A stretch of DNA of 64,000 nt from Streptomyces genisteinicus (GTDB taxonomy: Bacteria; Actinomycetota; Actinomycetes; Streptomycetales; Streptomycetaceae). The position numbers and the translations under genes are program-made. Shown one piece after another: positions 44,218-52,495 of the stretch. Every line of letters begins with the position of its first letter. The first letter of the stretch is position 1. Below the pieces are notes generated by a model. The model had not been told where the DNA came from, did no database searches, and saw nothing but the letters and a program-made list of their open reading frames with translations. The DNA lies in the NCBI RefSeq assembly GCF_014489615.1, contig NZ_CP060825.1, forward strand, positions 4,908,501 through 4,972,500, given 5' to 3'.

Positions 44218-47200
44218 TCAGTCCACCGGGAGGGCGTAGAAGGTCCTGCCGCGCCGGACCACGGTGTGCGAGCCCGCCGGGAACGCCGCGTACCGCGGAG
44301 CGGCCTGATCGGGCGCGTCGTCGGCACCCGCTTCCTGGAACTTCCAGAGCCTCCGGCCGTCGCGTGCCGCGAACGCCGTCAGCTGGACGGCGTCGCCGGT
44401 GAGGACGGTCCGGCCGCTCGGGCTCAGCGCCGTGACCGGGTTCTCGCGCCACGCGGGGGCCTGGGTGGAGCGCCGCCACAGCTCCCGGCCGGTCGCGGTG
44501 TCCACGGCACACACCTGCTGGAAGCGGTTGGCCGCGTACAGGACGGGCCCCGCGACCAGCGGTGTCCCGTACGCGAACACCCCGGGCTCGCCACGGGTGT
44601 TCGCCGCCGCCACCCGCCACACCCGCCGGCCGTCCGTGCCGGCGTAGGCGTGCAGTTCGCCGCCCGCCGCCGCGTACAACCGGCCCGACGCGTCACCCGT
44701 GACTGCCGCCGCCGGTCCGACGGCCGTCAGCAGGGTGCCGGGCCGGACCTTGCCCGTGGCGCGTTCCAGGGAGTGCAGGAAGGACCCGTTCCGGGCGGCC
44801 GTCCGCTGCGCGGGTGTCAGGCTCCCGCCGTCCTGCCGTACGAGGATGTCGTCGCCGCGGACCGCGACCAGCTGGTAGGAGGGGGTGTGGGGCGAGGCCC
44901 CCTCGGGCACCCGTGCCCGCCACTGCTGGGCGCGGGCCGCCAGGTCGTAGGCGATGACGTGCGCCTCGCGGAAGGTCACCTTCTGCCTGCGCCCCCGCAC
45001 CGTCCGCTCGCCCGCCCTCCGCACATGGGCGGTGAACCAGGCCGTGGGACCGTCCGAGCCGAGGACCTGCCCGATCTCCAGCGTTTCCCCGGGCCGGGCC
45101 AGGGTGCTCTTCACGAGACGGCGGCCGACCTTCCCGTCGGCCGCCGACACCCAGAGCAGCTCCTCGGCCGTGTCGACAACGCAGTAGGTGCCGACGGGCA
45201 CGACCCGCGTGGCGGACGCCGCCTCGTCGAGCGTCCACACGCGCCGTCCGGTGCGCAGGTCGACGGCGGACGTGCCCCGGGAGTCGGTGAGCAGCAGGAG
45301 CCGGTCCCGCCACACGACCGCGCCCAGCGGGCCGGCGGGCGGTCCGCCGGCCGGCTCCGGGGGCGCGGGGTGCTCGTAGCGCCACTGCGGGGCGGGCGCG
45401 AACCCCGCCATCGGGCGGGGCCTCGTGGTGGGTCCGGGTTTCGGCGCGTCCGGCGTCGGCTCCTCGCCGCCCGCGAGGGCGCCGACGGCCGTACCGCCGG
45501 CGAGGAGTCCGGCGACCCCGGCCGCCGCCGCGAGCAGCAGCCCGCGCCGGCCGATCCCGTCGTCCCCCGCCCGGCCCGCGGGCCGGGCGGCGGGACCCTG
45601 GCCCGTGGGGGCCGGGGGCAGGGGAGCCGCGGCGTACGGGAGCTGCGCGGCACCGCCGGGCGGCAGTGCCGGGGGCGCACCCGCGGGGGCGGGGAGGGCG
45701 GCGGGAGCGGACGGCGCCGGGGCCGGGAGCGCGGCGAGGGGGACGGGGGCTCCGGCCGCGGGGCCTTCGGGACGGGGCACCGGGAGGGGGGCCGCGGGGC
45801 GGCGCTCCGCGGGAACGAGTTCCTTCACCAGCAGGTGCGCGGTGTCCTTGCCCGAAGGGGGGCGCCCGCCGGTCCCGGCCCGCCGGACGAGCATCGTGGC
45901 GCGGTCCTCCCCGCCCGGTCCCGGGGCCGTGACGCCGTGGGGTGCCGCTGCCGTGCCGGCGCCGGTGCCGACGGGGTCCGGGTCGCCTTCTCCCGGGGTG
46001 GCTGCCGGGGACGGGCTGCCGGCCGGCCGGGCTGTGTCGTGCAGGGGGGCGTCCGCCGGGGCGGCGGTTGCCGGGCCGTGGGTGGGGCGGGACGGTGCGG
46101 CAGGGATCGCGTCCCCGGCCCGCCCGGCGTCTTCGGCCCGTCCGACGGCGTCTCCGGCCCGCCCGGCTTCCGCCGCGTCCGCGGTCGCCGGGGCGTCGGA
46201 GGAGTGGTGCGGGGAGGACGGCCTGCGCACGTCCACAGCTCCCGCGTCCGCATTGCCTGCGCCCGCCCTGCCGTGCGTGTCCGCGCCGGGGGAGGCCGTG
46301 CCGTGCGGGTGCGCCGTGCCGGTGCCCGCGTCGGGCCCGTCCGCGCCCGTCCCCGCCAGGCGGGTGACCTCCGCCGCCTGGGCGGCGAGGGCGGTGGTCA
46401 CGGGGGAGGGGAGCCAGGTCTCGCGGGCGAGGGCCGCCGCGCCCTCCAGCGCCAGGTCCGCCGCGACCGTGCCGGCCGCGGGACGGTCCGCGGCCGGCTT
46501 CGCCAGGCAGCGGGCCACGACGGCGCGCAGACCGTCGGGAACCGCGGCCAGTTCGGGCTCGCCGTGGGCGATGGCCTCGGCGTCGGCCAGCGGGGTCGTG
46601 CCGGTCGCCGCGTACGTCAGCAGCTGGCCCAGGACGAAGACGTCCGACGCCGGGCCGGGCTCCGCCCCGGCGGCCTGCTCCGGGGTGAGGTACCCGAGCT
46701 TCACCGTCAGCCGGCCGTCCGCCCCGGGCTCCGCGACCACGGCCGCGCCGAGTGCGCCGAGCGCGGTCAGCCGCGGGCCGTCCGCCGCCAGCAGCACGGT
46801 GTCGGGCGACAGCCCCTGGAGCACGGTCCCGGTGGCGTGGACCCGTGACAGGGTCTCGGCGAGCGCGGCGCCCAGGACCCGCACCGCCCGCTCGGGCAGC
46901 GGCCCCGCCAGGGCGATCGCCTCGCGCAGGGTGACCGCGGGCAGGTGGGCGCTCGCCGTCCACAGCAGCGGCCCGTCCGTGGACGCCTCGACCGGCTCGA
47001 CCCAGCCTCCGGCCAGCCGCTGGGTCCTGCGCGTCTCCTGGCCGAAGCGGCGCCGGTACGCGGGCACACCGGCGAGCGCGGGCCGGACCAGTGCCACCAC
47101 GTACGGCGTGCCGTCGGCGGCGAGCGCCAGGTAGCGGACGGAACCCGCCGACTCCCTGATCCGGGCCAGCACCCGGTACGGCCCGATCCGCTGCGGATCG

Positions 47201-47220
47201 TCCCGGTCCAACGGCTCCAT
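44218..47220 (-). CDS. Membrane pseudokinase with extracellular PQQ-type beta-propeller
   Basis: A 1000-residue receptor. Residues 12-290 follow the Ser/Thr kinase fold, but the key residues are lost: the glycine loop reads ARIRESAGS, the VAxK lysine site is VVALVR (41-46), the HRDLKPxN loop is LQGLSPDT (134-141) and DFG is ALG (153-155). The late landmarks YLTPEQA and SDVFVLGQL remain. An Ala/Pro/Gly linker spans about 300-585, one TM helix about 592-618, and the outer region 645-1000 has repeated PQQ-like blades (GRRVWTLDE, AQQWRARVP, GRELWRRS, GRRLWKFQE). ATG 47220 is set by AGGGGG 8 bases upstream; ATG 47229 is too close to it. Confidence 0.85.
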   Translation of the reverse strand: MEPLDRDDPQRIGPYRVLARIRESAGSVRYLALAADGTPYVVALVRPALAGVPAYRRRFGQETRRTQRLAGGWVEPVEASTDGPLLWTASAHLPAVTLREAIALAGPLPERAVRVLGAALAETLSRVHATGTVLQGLSPDTVLLAADGPRLTALGALGAAVVAEPGADGRLTVKLGYLTPEQAAGAEPGPASDVFVLGQLLTYAATGTTPLADAEAIAHGEPELAAVPDGLRAVVARCLAKPAADRPAAGTVAADLALEGAAALARETWLPSPVTTALAAQAAEVTRLAGTGADGPDAGTGTAHPHGTASPGADTHGRAGAGNADAGAVDVRRPSSPHHSSDAPATADAAEAGRAGDAVGRAEDAGRAGDAIPAAPSRPTHGPATAAPADAPLHDTARPAGSPSPAATPGEGDPDPVGTGAGTAAAPHGVTAPGPGGEDRATMLVRRAGTGGRPPSGKDTAHLLVKELVPAERRPAAPLPVPRPEGPAAGAPVPLAALPAPAPSAPAALPAPAGAPPALPPGGAAQLPYAAAPLPPAPTGQGPAARPAGRAGDDGIGRRGLLLAAAAGVAGLLAGGTAVGALAGGEEPTPDAPKPGPTTRPRPMAGFAPAPQWRYEHPAPPEPAGGPPAGPLGAVVWRDRLLLLTDSRGTSAVDLRTGRRVWTLDEAASATRVVPVGTYCVVDTAEELLWVSAADGKVGRRLVKSTLARPGETLEIGQVLGSDGPTAWFTAHVRRAGERTVRGRRQKVTFREAHVIAYDLAARAQQWRARVPEGASPHTPSYQLVAVRGDDILVRQDGGSLTPAQRTAARNGSFLHSLERATGKVRPGTLLTAVGPAAAVTGDASGRLYAAAGGELHAYAGTDGRRVWRVAAANTRGEPGVFAYGTPLVAGPVLYAANRFQQVCAVDTATGRELWRRSTQAPAWRENPVTALSPSGRTVLTGDAVQLTAFAARDGRRLWKFQEAGADDAPDQAAPRYAAFPAGSHTVVRRGRTFYALPVD

Positions 47221-47394
47221 CGCGAGCATCCCCCTGGTGACGCGGCCTGGCGGCCCGGCGCTGCTCCGAGGCGCGCAGGACGGTCCCGACAGGCGGCCGT
47301 GCCCCGTCCCGGCACCGGGACCCGCACGCGTCCTCCCTCGCGGCAGCGCCGCGCCCCTTCGGCTCACTCGCCGTGTGTGACGGTCGAGTTGATC

Positions 47395-47670
47395 CTATGG
47401 CGTGCCGTTCGGCTTGGACCAGGGCCAGCGCAGCTCGCGCCGCTCCACGCCGTCGGGCGCGTACTCGTACTTCCAGCCGCGCAGCAGCCCGAGGCGTCTC
47501 GTGTACCCCGCGGGCACTCGGCGGTAGACGTGCACGGTCGGCGGGGTGCCGTCGTCGTGGGGGACGGGGACCTTGTACCACTTGGGCGGGTGACCGGTGG
47601 GGCCGGTCAGCACCGGCAGCACGCGCCCGTCGAGGGGTCCGCCGCTGAACGGGGTGTTCTCGCTTCTCAC
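47395..47670 (-). CDS. Small conserved hypothetical protein
   Basis: A 91-residue protein without a recognisable family. It is rich in Pro, Tyr and Trp (HPPKWYKVPVPHDDG, LRGWKYEYAPDG, LRWPWSKPNG), has no signal peptide, and looks like a small beta-rich fold. GTG at 47670 has GACACT 6 bases upstream and no Shine-Dalgarno, again suggesting a leaderless mRNA. It lies upstream of the pseudokinase gene on the same strand, 174 bp apart, and may or may not be co-transcribed. Confidence 0.68.
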   Translation of the reverse strand: MRSENTPFSGGPLDGRVLPVLTGPTGHPPKWYKVPVPHDDGTPPTVHVYRRVPAGYTRRLGLLRGWKYEYAPDGVERRELRWPWSKPNGTP

Positions 47671-47676
47671 CCGGAC

Positions 47677-47682
47677 AGTGTC
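47677..47682 (-). promoter_or_regulatory. Possible -10 element of a leaderless transcript
   Basis: On the minus strand GACACT ends 6 bases before the GTG at 47670 and fits the xAnnnT pattern. Confidence 0.35.
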
Positions 47683-47784
47683 ACAGCAGACGGCCGCGGA
47701 CTCCCAGCAGCCGCCCGCCGGGCCTCCGGCGGGCGGGCAGCCCGCGCCGCCCGGCCCGCCCGCGCCGCGTACCGCGCGCCGGGC

Positions 47785-48513
47785 TCACAGCAGATGCGCC
47801 GCGCCGCCCAGGACGCCGCCCAGCCGCTCGGCCAGCTGCGCGACCCGTCCCCCGGGCTCCTCCTGCGGCAGCAGCCAGGCGACGACGCCGGCCGTCTCGG
47901 CGTCCGACGCGGCGGTCACCGCGAGCATGCCGAGCAGATGGTCCACGAGCCAGTCGCGCAGTTCTCCGGCGGGCGGCGCCTTGTCCTCGTCGATCCAGAT
48001 GAGCGAGGCGGCCTCGACGGACGCGATCCAGGTGCGGACCATCAGCCCCAGCCGGTGGCCGGGGCGGTCCACTCCGAGGTGGACGAGGATCTGCTCGGCC
48101 GCGGCACGCCGCACCTCGTCGACGATGGCCGTCGTCCGCGAGGTCTCCGCGACGCTGCCGCCGCGCATCAGCGCGCTGAACCCGGCGTCGTGCTCGTCGA
48201 CGAACCGCAGATAGCGGTCGAGGACGCGGGCGACGCGCTCCGTCGGCGGTCCGGCCGCCGGTTCGGCGAAGCAGCTCTCCAGCTCGTCGGCCGCCGACCG
48301 CAGCGCCGACTCGTAGAGCTGCTGCTTCCCGCCGGGGAAGTAGCGGTAGACGAGCGGCCGGGACACTCCGGCCGCCTCCGCCACGTCGTCGAGCGAGACG
48401 TCCTCCGGCGGCCGGTGCGCGAAGAGCCCGAGCGCGGACACGAGCAGCTGCGCCCGGCGCTCCTCCACACTGAGCCGTCGGTAGGCGGGGCCGGCGGAAG
48501 CGGGACTGGTCAT
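47785..48513 (-). CDS. TetR-family transcriptional regulator
   Basis: A 242-residue regulator. The N-terminal helix-turn-helix is VSLDDVAEAAGVSRPLVYRY (about residues 38-57) followed by FPGGKQQLYESAL; the rest is a helical ligand-binding domain. ATG at 48513 has TAGTCT 7 bases upstream and no Shine-Dalgarno; the open frame continues to 48621 without support. It lies directly downstream of, and on the same strand as, the AurF-like gene and is the nearest regulator for the divergent diiron pair. Confidence 0.88.
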   Translation of the reverse strand: MTSPASAGPAYRRLSVEERRAQLLVSALGLFAHRPPEDVSLDDVAEAAGVSRPLVYRYFPGGKQQLYESALRSAADELESCFAEPAAGPPTERVARVLDRYLRFVDEHDAGFSALMRGGSVAETSRTTAIVDEVRRAAAEQILVHLGVDRPGHRLGLMVRTWIASVEAASLIWIDEDKAPPAGELRDWLVDHLLGMLAVTAASDAETAGVVAWLLPQEEPGGRVAQLAERLGGVLGGAAHLL

Positions 48514-48520
48514 GCACCGC

Positions 48521-48526
48521 AGACTA
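48521..48526 (-). promoter_or_regulatory. -10 element (TAGTCT) of the tetR gene
   Basis: On the minus strand TAGTCT ends 7 bases before the ATG at 48513, with no Shine-Dalgarno sequence. Confidence 0.5.
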
Positions 48527-48685
48527 ACCGCCGTCTTCACCGCGTCTCCCCGTTCTCCGCCCCGTACGCCCGGAACCGCACGGTCCGGGACCGCCCGTGA
48601 CCAGATCGCACGCGATCGCACGTGACGGGACCGCCCGGAGCCTGCCGCGCCCCGTCCCCGCCGGGTGCCCCGCCTCCGGCCCGTC

Positions 48686-49621
48686 TCATGCGAGGAGCCC
48701 GGAGCTCTTCCACAGCCTGCGGCCGGGACCGCGCAGCACCCCGATGTCGTCGAGGAAGTCGGTCAGCCTGCGGGCGCCGCTCTGCATGACCTCCCGGCGG
48801 TGGCCGCTGGCCTTCACCTGGGCCACCGCCTGCTGCCGGTCGAGTCCGACGTTCTCGTACACCCGGGGGTTGACGAAGCAGACGCTGAAGACGCGGGCCG
48901 CATGGCCGCAGCTCACCCGGGTGAACTCCTGCTCCCAGCGCGGTGCGGTGACCATCTGGCGGCGCAACTCCTCGCGGGCGTAGCGCACATGACGCGCCTC
49001 CTCCACCACGTGGATGCGGGTGACCCCGCGCACCAGGGTCTGCACCCGCTCGTCGGGGAACGTGAGCCGCTGCATCCAGTCGAGGATCTCCTCGCCGAGC
49101 AGCGTCGCGGCGAACGAACCGGGCGTGGTGGAGACCGTCTTCAGCACCCGCGCCAGGTTGTGGTAGACCCTGGGCACCGGGTACGCGGGGGCCCCGCCCT
49201 TCTGGATCATCCGCGCGAACATCATCGAGTGCCGGCACTCGTCGGCGATCTCGGTGAGCGCGTAGCGGACGTGGTTGCTGGTCACCGACTTGTCGTAGAT
49301 GTGGCGGACCAGCAGCTGCATCAGGATGATCTCGAACCAGATGCCGAGGGACGCCAGCGACGCCGCCTCGTGCCGCGCCAGGTCCATCCGCTGCTCCTCG
49401 GACATGCGGCGCCACATCGGGGTGTCGTAGAGGGACACCAGCTCGGGCGGCCAGAACCATTTGCCGTCCTCGATCGGGGCTTCCCAGTCGAGTTCCCGGT
49501 CGGGGTCGAAGGAGTGCTTCGCCGAGGACTCCAGCAGCCGGGCCGCGACCTGCTCACGGTCCCGGAGGGGTCCCAGTGCGTCGCGGAGCAGCTGGATGTC
49601 GCCATGGGCTGCGGTCGTCAT
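48686..49621 (-). CDS. AurF-like diiron oxygenase
   Basis: A 311-residue helical protein of the AurF/PABA N-oxygenase-like diiron family. Metal-ligand motifs are visible as ADECRHSMMFARM (about residues 127-139) and HVVEEARHVRYAREEL (about 208-223), with the earlier Glu probably in ARHEAASLASLGIWFE. Such enzymes oxidise amines or aromatic compounds with O2. ATG at 49621 follows GAGGTG. It is divergent from a second diiron-type gene across 189 bp and upstream of a tetR gene. No biosynthetic genes adjoin it, so the substrate is unknown. Confidence 0.87.
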   Translation of the reverse strand: MTTAAHGDIQLLRDALGPLRDREQVAARLLESSAKHSFDPDRELDWEAPIEDGKWFWPPELVSLYDTPMWRRMSEEQRMDLARHEAASLASLGIWFEIILMQLLVRHIYDKSVTSNHVRYALTEIADECRHSMMFARMIQKGGAPAYPVPRVYHNLARVLKTVSTTPGSFAATLLGEEILDWMQRLTFPDERVQTLVRGVTRIHVVEEARHVRYAREELRRQMVTAPRWEQEFTRVSCGHAARVFSVCFVNPRVYENVGLDRQQAVAQVKASGHRREVMQSGARRLTDFLDDIGVLRGPGRRLWKSSGLLA

Positions 49622-49810
49622 GAGGGCACCTCGCGTTGGGCTCGGGGCGGTTCGACAGTTATGAGACCTCCTGTCAGCAGAACCGTCAATCCTTCGCGCA
49701 CGACTTGTTGACTCCGTGTCTACCAGCGTGTGACGCTGCGAACTGCCCCTGCACAGCGTCGAGTACGCGACGGAGCGCACTCGACGGACCACGAGCCGAA
49801 GGAGCCGCCC
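49622..49810. promoter_or_regulatory. Shared promoter region of two divergent diiron genes
   Basis: A 189-bp region that is AT-richer than its surroundings near 49655-49730. It contains a GACAG-N13-CTGTC-type dyad (about 49654-49676) and a TTGACT hexamer at about 49708. It is a plausible TetR operator region; no precise -10 is assigned. Confidence 0.35.
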
Positions 49811-50935
49811 GTGTCGACGCAGGACCGCTACACGACAGTGCCGCAGAGCACCCTCTGGCAGGTGCCGGCCACCGGCTCGGCACGCTTCACCTGGGAGTAC
49901 GAGGACGGCAGGGAACGCCTCCTCGCCCTCTACCAGAAGGGCAAGGACAAGCAGTGGGACGGCGCCCGGCGGATCGACTGGGAGCTGGAGGTCGACCCGT
50001 ACGACCCCCTCGGCACCCCCGACGAGGCGCTGACGCTGTACGGCACACGGCACTGGGCGAAGATGTCCGCGAAGGACAAGGCCGACCTGCGCCGGCACTA
50101 CACCTCCTGGCAGTTCAGCCAGTTCCTCCACGGCGAGCAGGGCGCCATGGTCTGCGCGGCCCGGATCGTCGAGTCGGTGCCCGACCTCGACGCCAAGTTC
50201 TACTCCGCCACGCAGACCATGGACGAGGCCCGGCACGCCGAGATCTACAGCCGCTTCCTGCACGAGAAGGTCGGGATGCTCTACCCGATCAACGACAACC
50301 TCCAGTCCCTGCTGGGGGACACGCTGCGGGACTCGCGCTGGGACATGCCGTACCTCGGGATGCAGGTGCTCATCGAAGGGCTCGCGCTCGCCGCCTTCGG
50401 CATGATCCGCGACACCACCACCAAGCCGCTGCCGAAGCAGATCCTGGCCTACGTGATGCAGGACGAAGCCCGCCACGTGGCCTTCGGTCGGATGGCCCTG
50501 CGGGACTACTACAAGCAGCTGACCGATGCCGAACTGCGTGAGCGCGAGGAGTTCGTCATCGAGGGCTGCTACCTGATGCGCGACCGCCTGCGCGGCATCG
50601 AGGTGCTGGAGAACTTCGGCATCTCCAGGAAGGAGGCGGAGCAGTACACCGAGGACTCGGAGTTCCTGCACCTCTTCCGCAAGCTGCTGTTCAGCCGGAT
50701 CGTTCCGTGCGTCAAGGACATCGGCCTCTGGGGCGAGCGGCTCCAGAAGGCGTACCTCGACATGGGCGTCTTCGAGATGGGCGACGCGAGCCTCGACCTG
50801 CTGATGACCCAGGACGAGGAGATCGCCGAACAGCTCGACCGGGAACGCTTCGCCACCGAGGAGCGCGAACGGGTCGCCGAGGTGACCAGGGCGATCGACG
50901 AGGGAGCCGGGACCGCCGGCGGCGGCGCCGCCTGA
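49811..50935 (+). CDS. Ferritin-like diiron protein
   Basis: A 374-residue protein with two DEARH motifs, TMDEARHAEIYSRF (about residues 136-149) and MQDEARHVAFGRM (about 216-228), plus preceding Glu ligands (LHGEQGAMVCAA and LIEGLALAAFGM). This is the four-helix-bundle diiron arrangement of ferritin-like oxygenases and R2-type proteins, and it is more complete than a plain ferritin. GTG at 49811 follows AAGGAG 6 bases upstream. It is divergent from the AurF-like gene. It may act as an oxidase partner; the reaction is not known. Confidence 0.87.
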   Translation: MSTQDRYTTVPQSTLWQVPATGSARFTWEYEDGRERLLALYQKGKDKQWDGARRIDWELEVDPYDPLGTPDEALTLYGTRHWAKMSAKDKADLRRHYTSWQFSQFLHGEQGAMVCAARIVESVPDLDAKFYSATQTMDEARHAEIYSRFLHEKVGMLYPINDNLQSLLGDTLRDSRWDMPYLGMQVLIEGLALAAFGMIRDTTTKPLPKQILAYVMQDEARHVAFGRMALRDYYKQLTDAELREREEFVIEGCYLMRDRLRGIEVLENFGISRKEAEQYTEDSEFLHLFRKLLFSRIVPCVKDIGLWGERLQKAYLDMGVFEMGDASLDLLMTQDEEIAEQLDRERFATEERERVAEVTRAIDEGAGTAGGGAA

Positions 50936-51025
50936 CGGGACGCCGGCCCGGGGGCGGGCGGGCGCGCGTGCGCGGCGCCCGGCGGGGCGGCGGCCGGCGT
51001 CCACGGCGGGAGCCGCCGAGGGCGG

Positions 51026-52159
51026 TCAGGGGCGCGTGGTGGGCAGATGCCGCTGCGCCGCCACCGCCGCCTCCAGCAGTGCGGCGTCCGCGCCCCGCCG
51101 GGCGACCATCTGGAGGCCCGCCGGGCAGCCGTCCGGGGTGAATCCGGCGGGGACGGCGGCGGCCGGATGGCCACTCAGGTTGAACGCCCAGGTCAGGGAG
51201 GTGGAGTAGACGCCGGCGCCCGGACCGTCGTGGCCGTGCGGGCGATTGGGGGTCACGGGGGTCAGCAGGACGTCCGCGTCGGCGAAGACGTCGTCCAGCC
51301 GGCGGTCGTTCTCCGCGCGCACCGCCGCCCCGTCCGCCGGCCGTCCGGCCCGCACCGCGGTCCAGGCGTCCTTCGGGTCGACGAGGACGGCCTCCCGGCC
51401 CGAGAGGCGGATCACCCCGGCCGACTGCAGCCGGGCCACCGCGGCGACGGTCACCGCCAGGACCTCAGGATCGGTCCCGGCGAATCCGAGGTCCGGCGAC
51501 CAGACGGCCCGCAGCGGGAGGGGAGCGGCGGGTGTCCGTCCGCCGGCCGGTGCCGGTCCGTCGCCGGGTGCCGTTCCGTCGGTCGGTGCCGGTGCCGGTG
51601 CCGGTGCCGGTGCCGGTCCGCCCGGGCCGAGCAGGCAGCGCAGAAACGGGCGGGCCTCCGCGGCGGTGCGGGTCAGCAGCCCGGCGGACGCCAGCCCCGT
51701 GCGGTCGGGTGTCGGCAGCAGCCCGTTCGTCGTCTTCAGCCCGAACACCCCGCACCAGGCGGCCGGGATGCGCACCGAGCCCGCTCCGTCGCCGCCGGTC
51801 GCGACGCGGGCCATGCCCGTCGCGACGGCCACCGCCGCACCGGCGGACGAGCCTCCCGGCGTCCGGTCGGCACGCCACGGGTTGCGGGTCGGTCCGTGGG
51901 CTCCGAGCCCCCAGGTCAGCCACGGCGAGCCGGGCCCGGGCACGGAGGTGGCGCCGACGGCGACGGCGCCCGCCGCGGTCAGCCGCCGCGCGGTGTACGC
52001 CCGCAGGCCCGCCGGTCCCTTCACCGCCAACGGCACCCCGGCCAGCGGAAGGTCGCCGTCCGGCTCGGCCGCGAGCGCCTCCCGGGCCCACACCTCGGTG
52101 AACGCGCTCACCTCGGGATCGAGCCGCTCGATGGTCTCCAGTGCCTCCGCCAACTCCAT
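51026..52159 (-). CDS. Amidase-signature family protein
   Basis: A 377-residue amidase with the full Ser-cisSer-Lys triad: K47 in PLAVKGPAG, cis-Ser S104 in PGGSSAGAAVA, and nucleophile S128 in GDGAGSVRIPAAW, with the family spacing of 24 residues between the two serines. It is shorter than the usual ~450-500 residues; the missing part is around residues 180-215, where a (Pro-Ala) repeat encoded by a hexanucleotide repeat occurs instead. ATG at 52159 is used. The substrate is unknown. It is convergent with the ferritin-like gene. Confidence 0.87.
   Translation of the reverse strand: MELAEALETIERLDPEVSAFTEVWAREALAAEPDGDLPLAGVPLAVKGPAGLRAYTARRLTAAGAVAVGATSVPGPGSPWLTWGLGAHGPTRNPWRADRTPGGSSAGAAVAVATGMARVATGGDGAGSVRIPAAWCGVFGLKTTNGLLPTPDRTGLASAGLLTRTAAEARPFLRCLLGPGGPAPAPAPAPAPTDGTAPGDGPAPAGGRTPAAPLPLRAVWSPDLGFAGTDPEVLAVTVAAVARLQSAGVIRLSGREAVLVDPKDAWTAVRAGRPADGAAVRAENDRRLDDVFADADVLLTPVTPNRPHGHDGPGAGVYSTSLTWAFNLSGHPAAAVPAGFTPDGCPAGLQMVARRGADAALLEAAVAAQRHLPTTRP
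51585..51614. repeat. GGTGCC hexanucleotide repeat, 5 copies, inside the amidase gene
   Basis: Five exact tandem copies, encoding (Pro-Ala)n in the amidase linker on the minus strand. Copy-number slippage would stay in frame. Confidence 0.85.
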
Positions 52160-52281
52160 GCGCCCATCCTCCCCGCGGGGCTTCCGGCGTGCACCGGTCG
52201 GGCGGGGCGGGGCTTCCGGTGTGCACCGGTCCGGCGGGGCGGGGTTTCCCGGGGTGGGCCGGGTTCGTGGGTGCGGCCGGG
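52160..52281. repeat. 32-bp direct repeat in the amidase/PBP intergenic region
   Basis: GCGGGGCTTCCGGYGTGCAC begins at 52175 and again at 52207 (period 32, one C/T difference), and a third degraded copy starts near 52240. It lies upstream of the amidase gene. Confidence 0.7.
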
Positions 52282-52340
52282 GCGGGCGGGGCTCTGCCCC
52301 GCGCCCCGCGCCTCAATCGCCGGCGGGGCTGGGATCTCCG
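52282..52340. repeat. Dispersed Streptomyces intergenic repeat-like element
   Basis: The stretch GGGGCTCTGCCCC (52288-52300) forms a hairpin arm, followed by GCGCCTCAATCGCCGGCGGG (52308-52327) and GGCTGGGATCT. From memory this word order is a recurrent intergenic repeat in Streptomyces genomes. One copy is seen here. Confidence 0.5.
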
Positions 52341-52443
52341 TGCTCGGCCGGGTCCGCGGGTGTGGCCGGGTCCGGCGTGCCCGGGTTTCCCGTGCTCGGC
52401 CGGTCCCGCGGGTGTGGCCGGGTCCGGCGTGCCCGGGCTGCCC
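52340..52443. repeat. 52-bp tandem repeat, 2 copies
   Basis: Units start at 52340 and 52392. They share TGCTCGGCC, GCGGGTGTGGCCGGGTCCGG and CGTGCCCGGG and differ at a few positions. A decayed third copy may follow to about 52480. The region fills the gap before the PBP stop codon. Confidence 0.78.
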
Positions 52444-52495
52444 GCGACCGGTCGGGTCCGCGGGCGTGCCCCGGTCCCCCGCGGTGCGCACGGCG

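Noticed and set aside
44035..46848. 937-codon open frame on the plus strand
   Set aside because: Antisense to the pseudokinase-propeller gene; Arg/Gly-rich with no domains.
52160..52495. Clustered direct repeats considered as a CRISPR array
   Set aside because: Units of 32 and 52 bp are adjacent without regular spacers, there are too few copies, and no cas genes are present.
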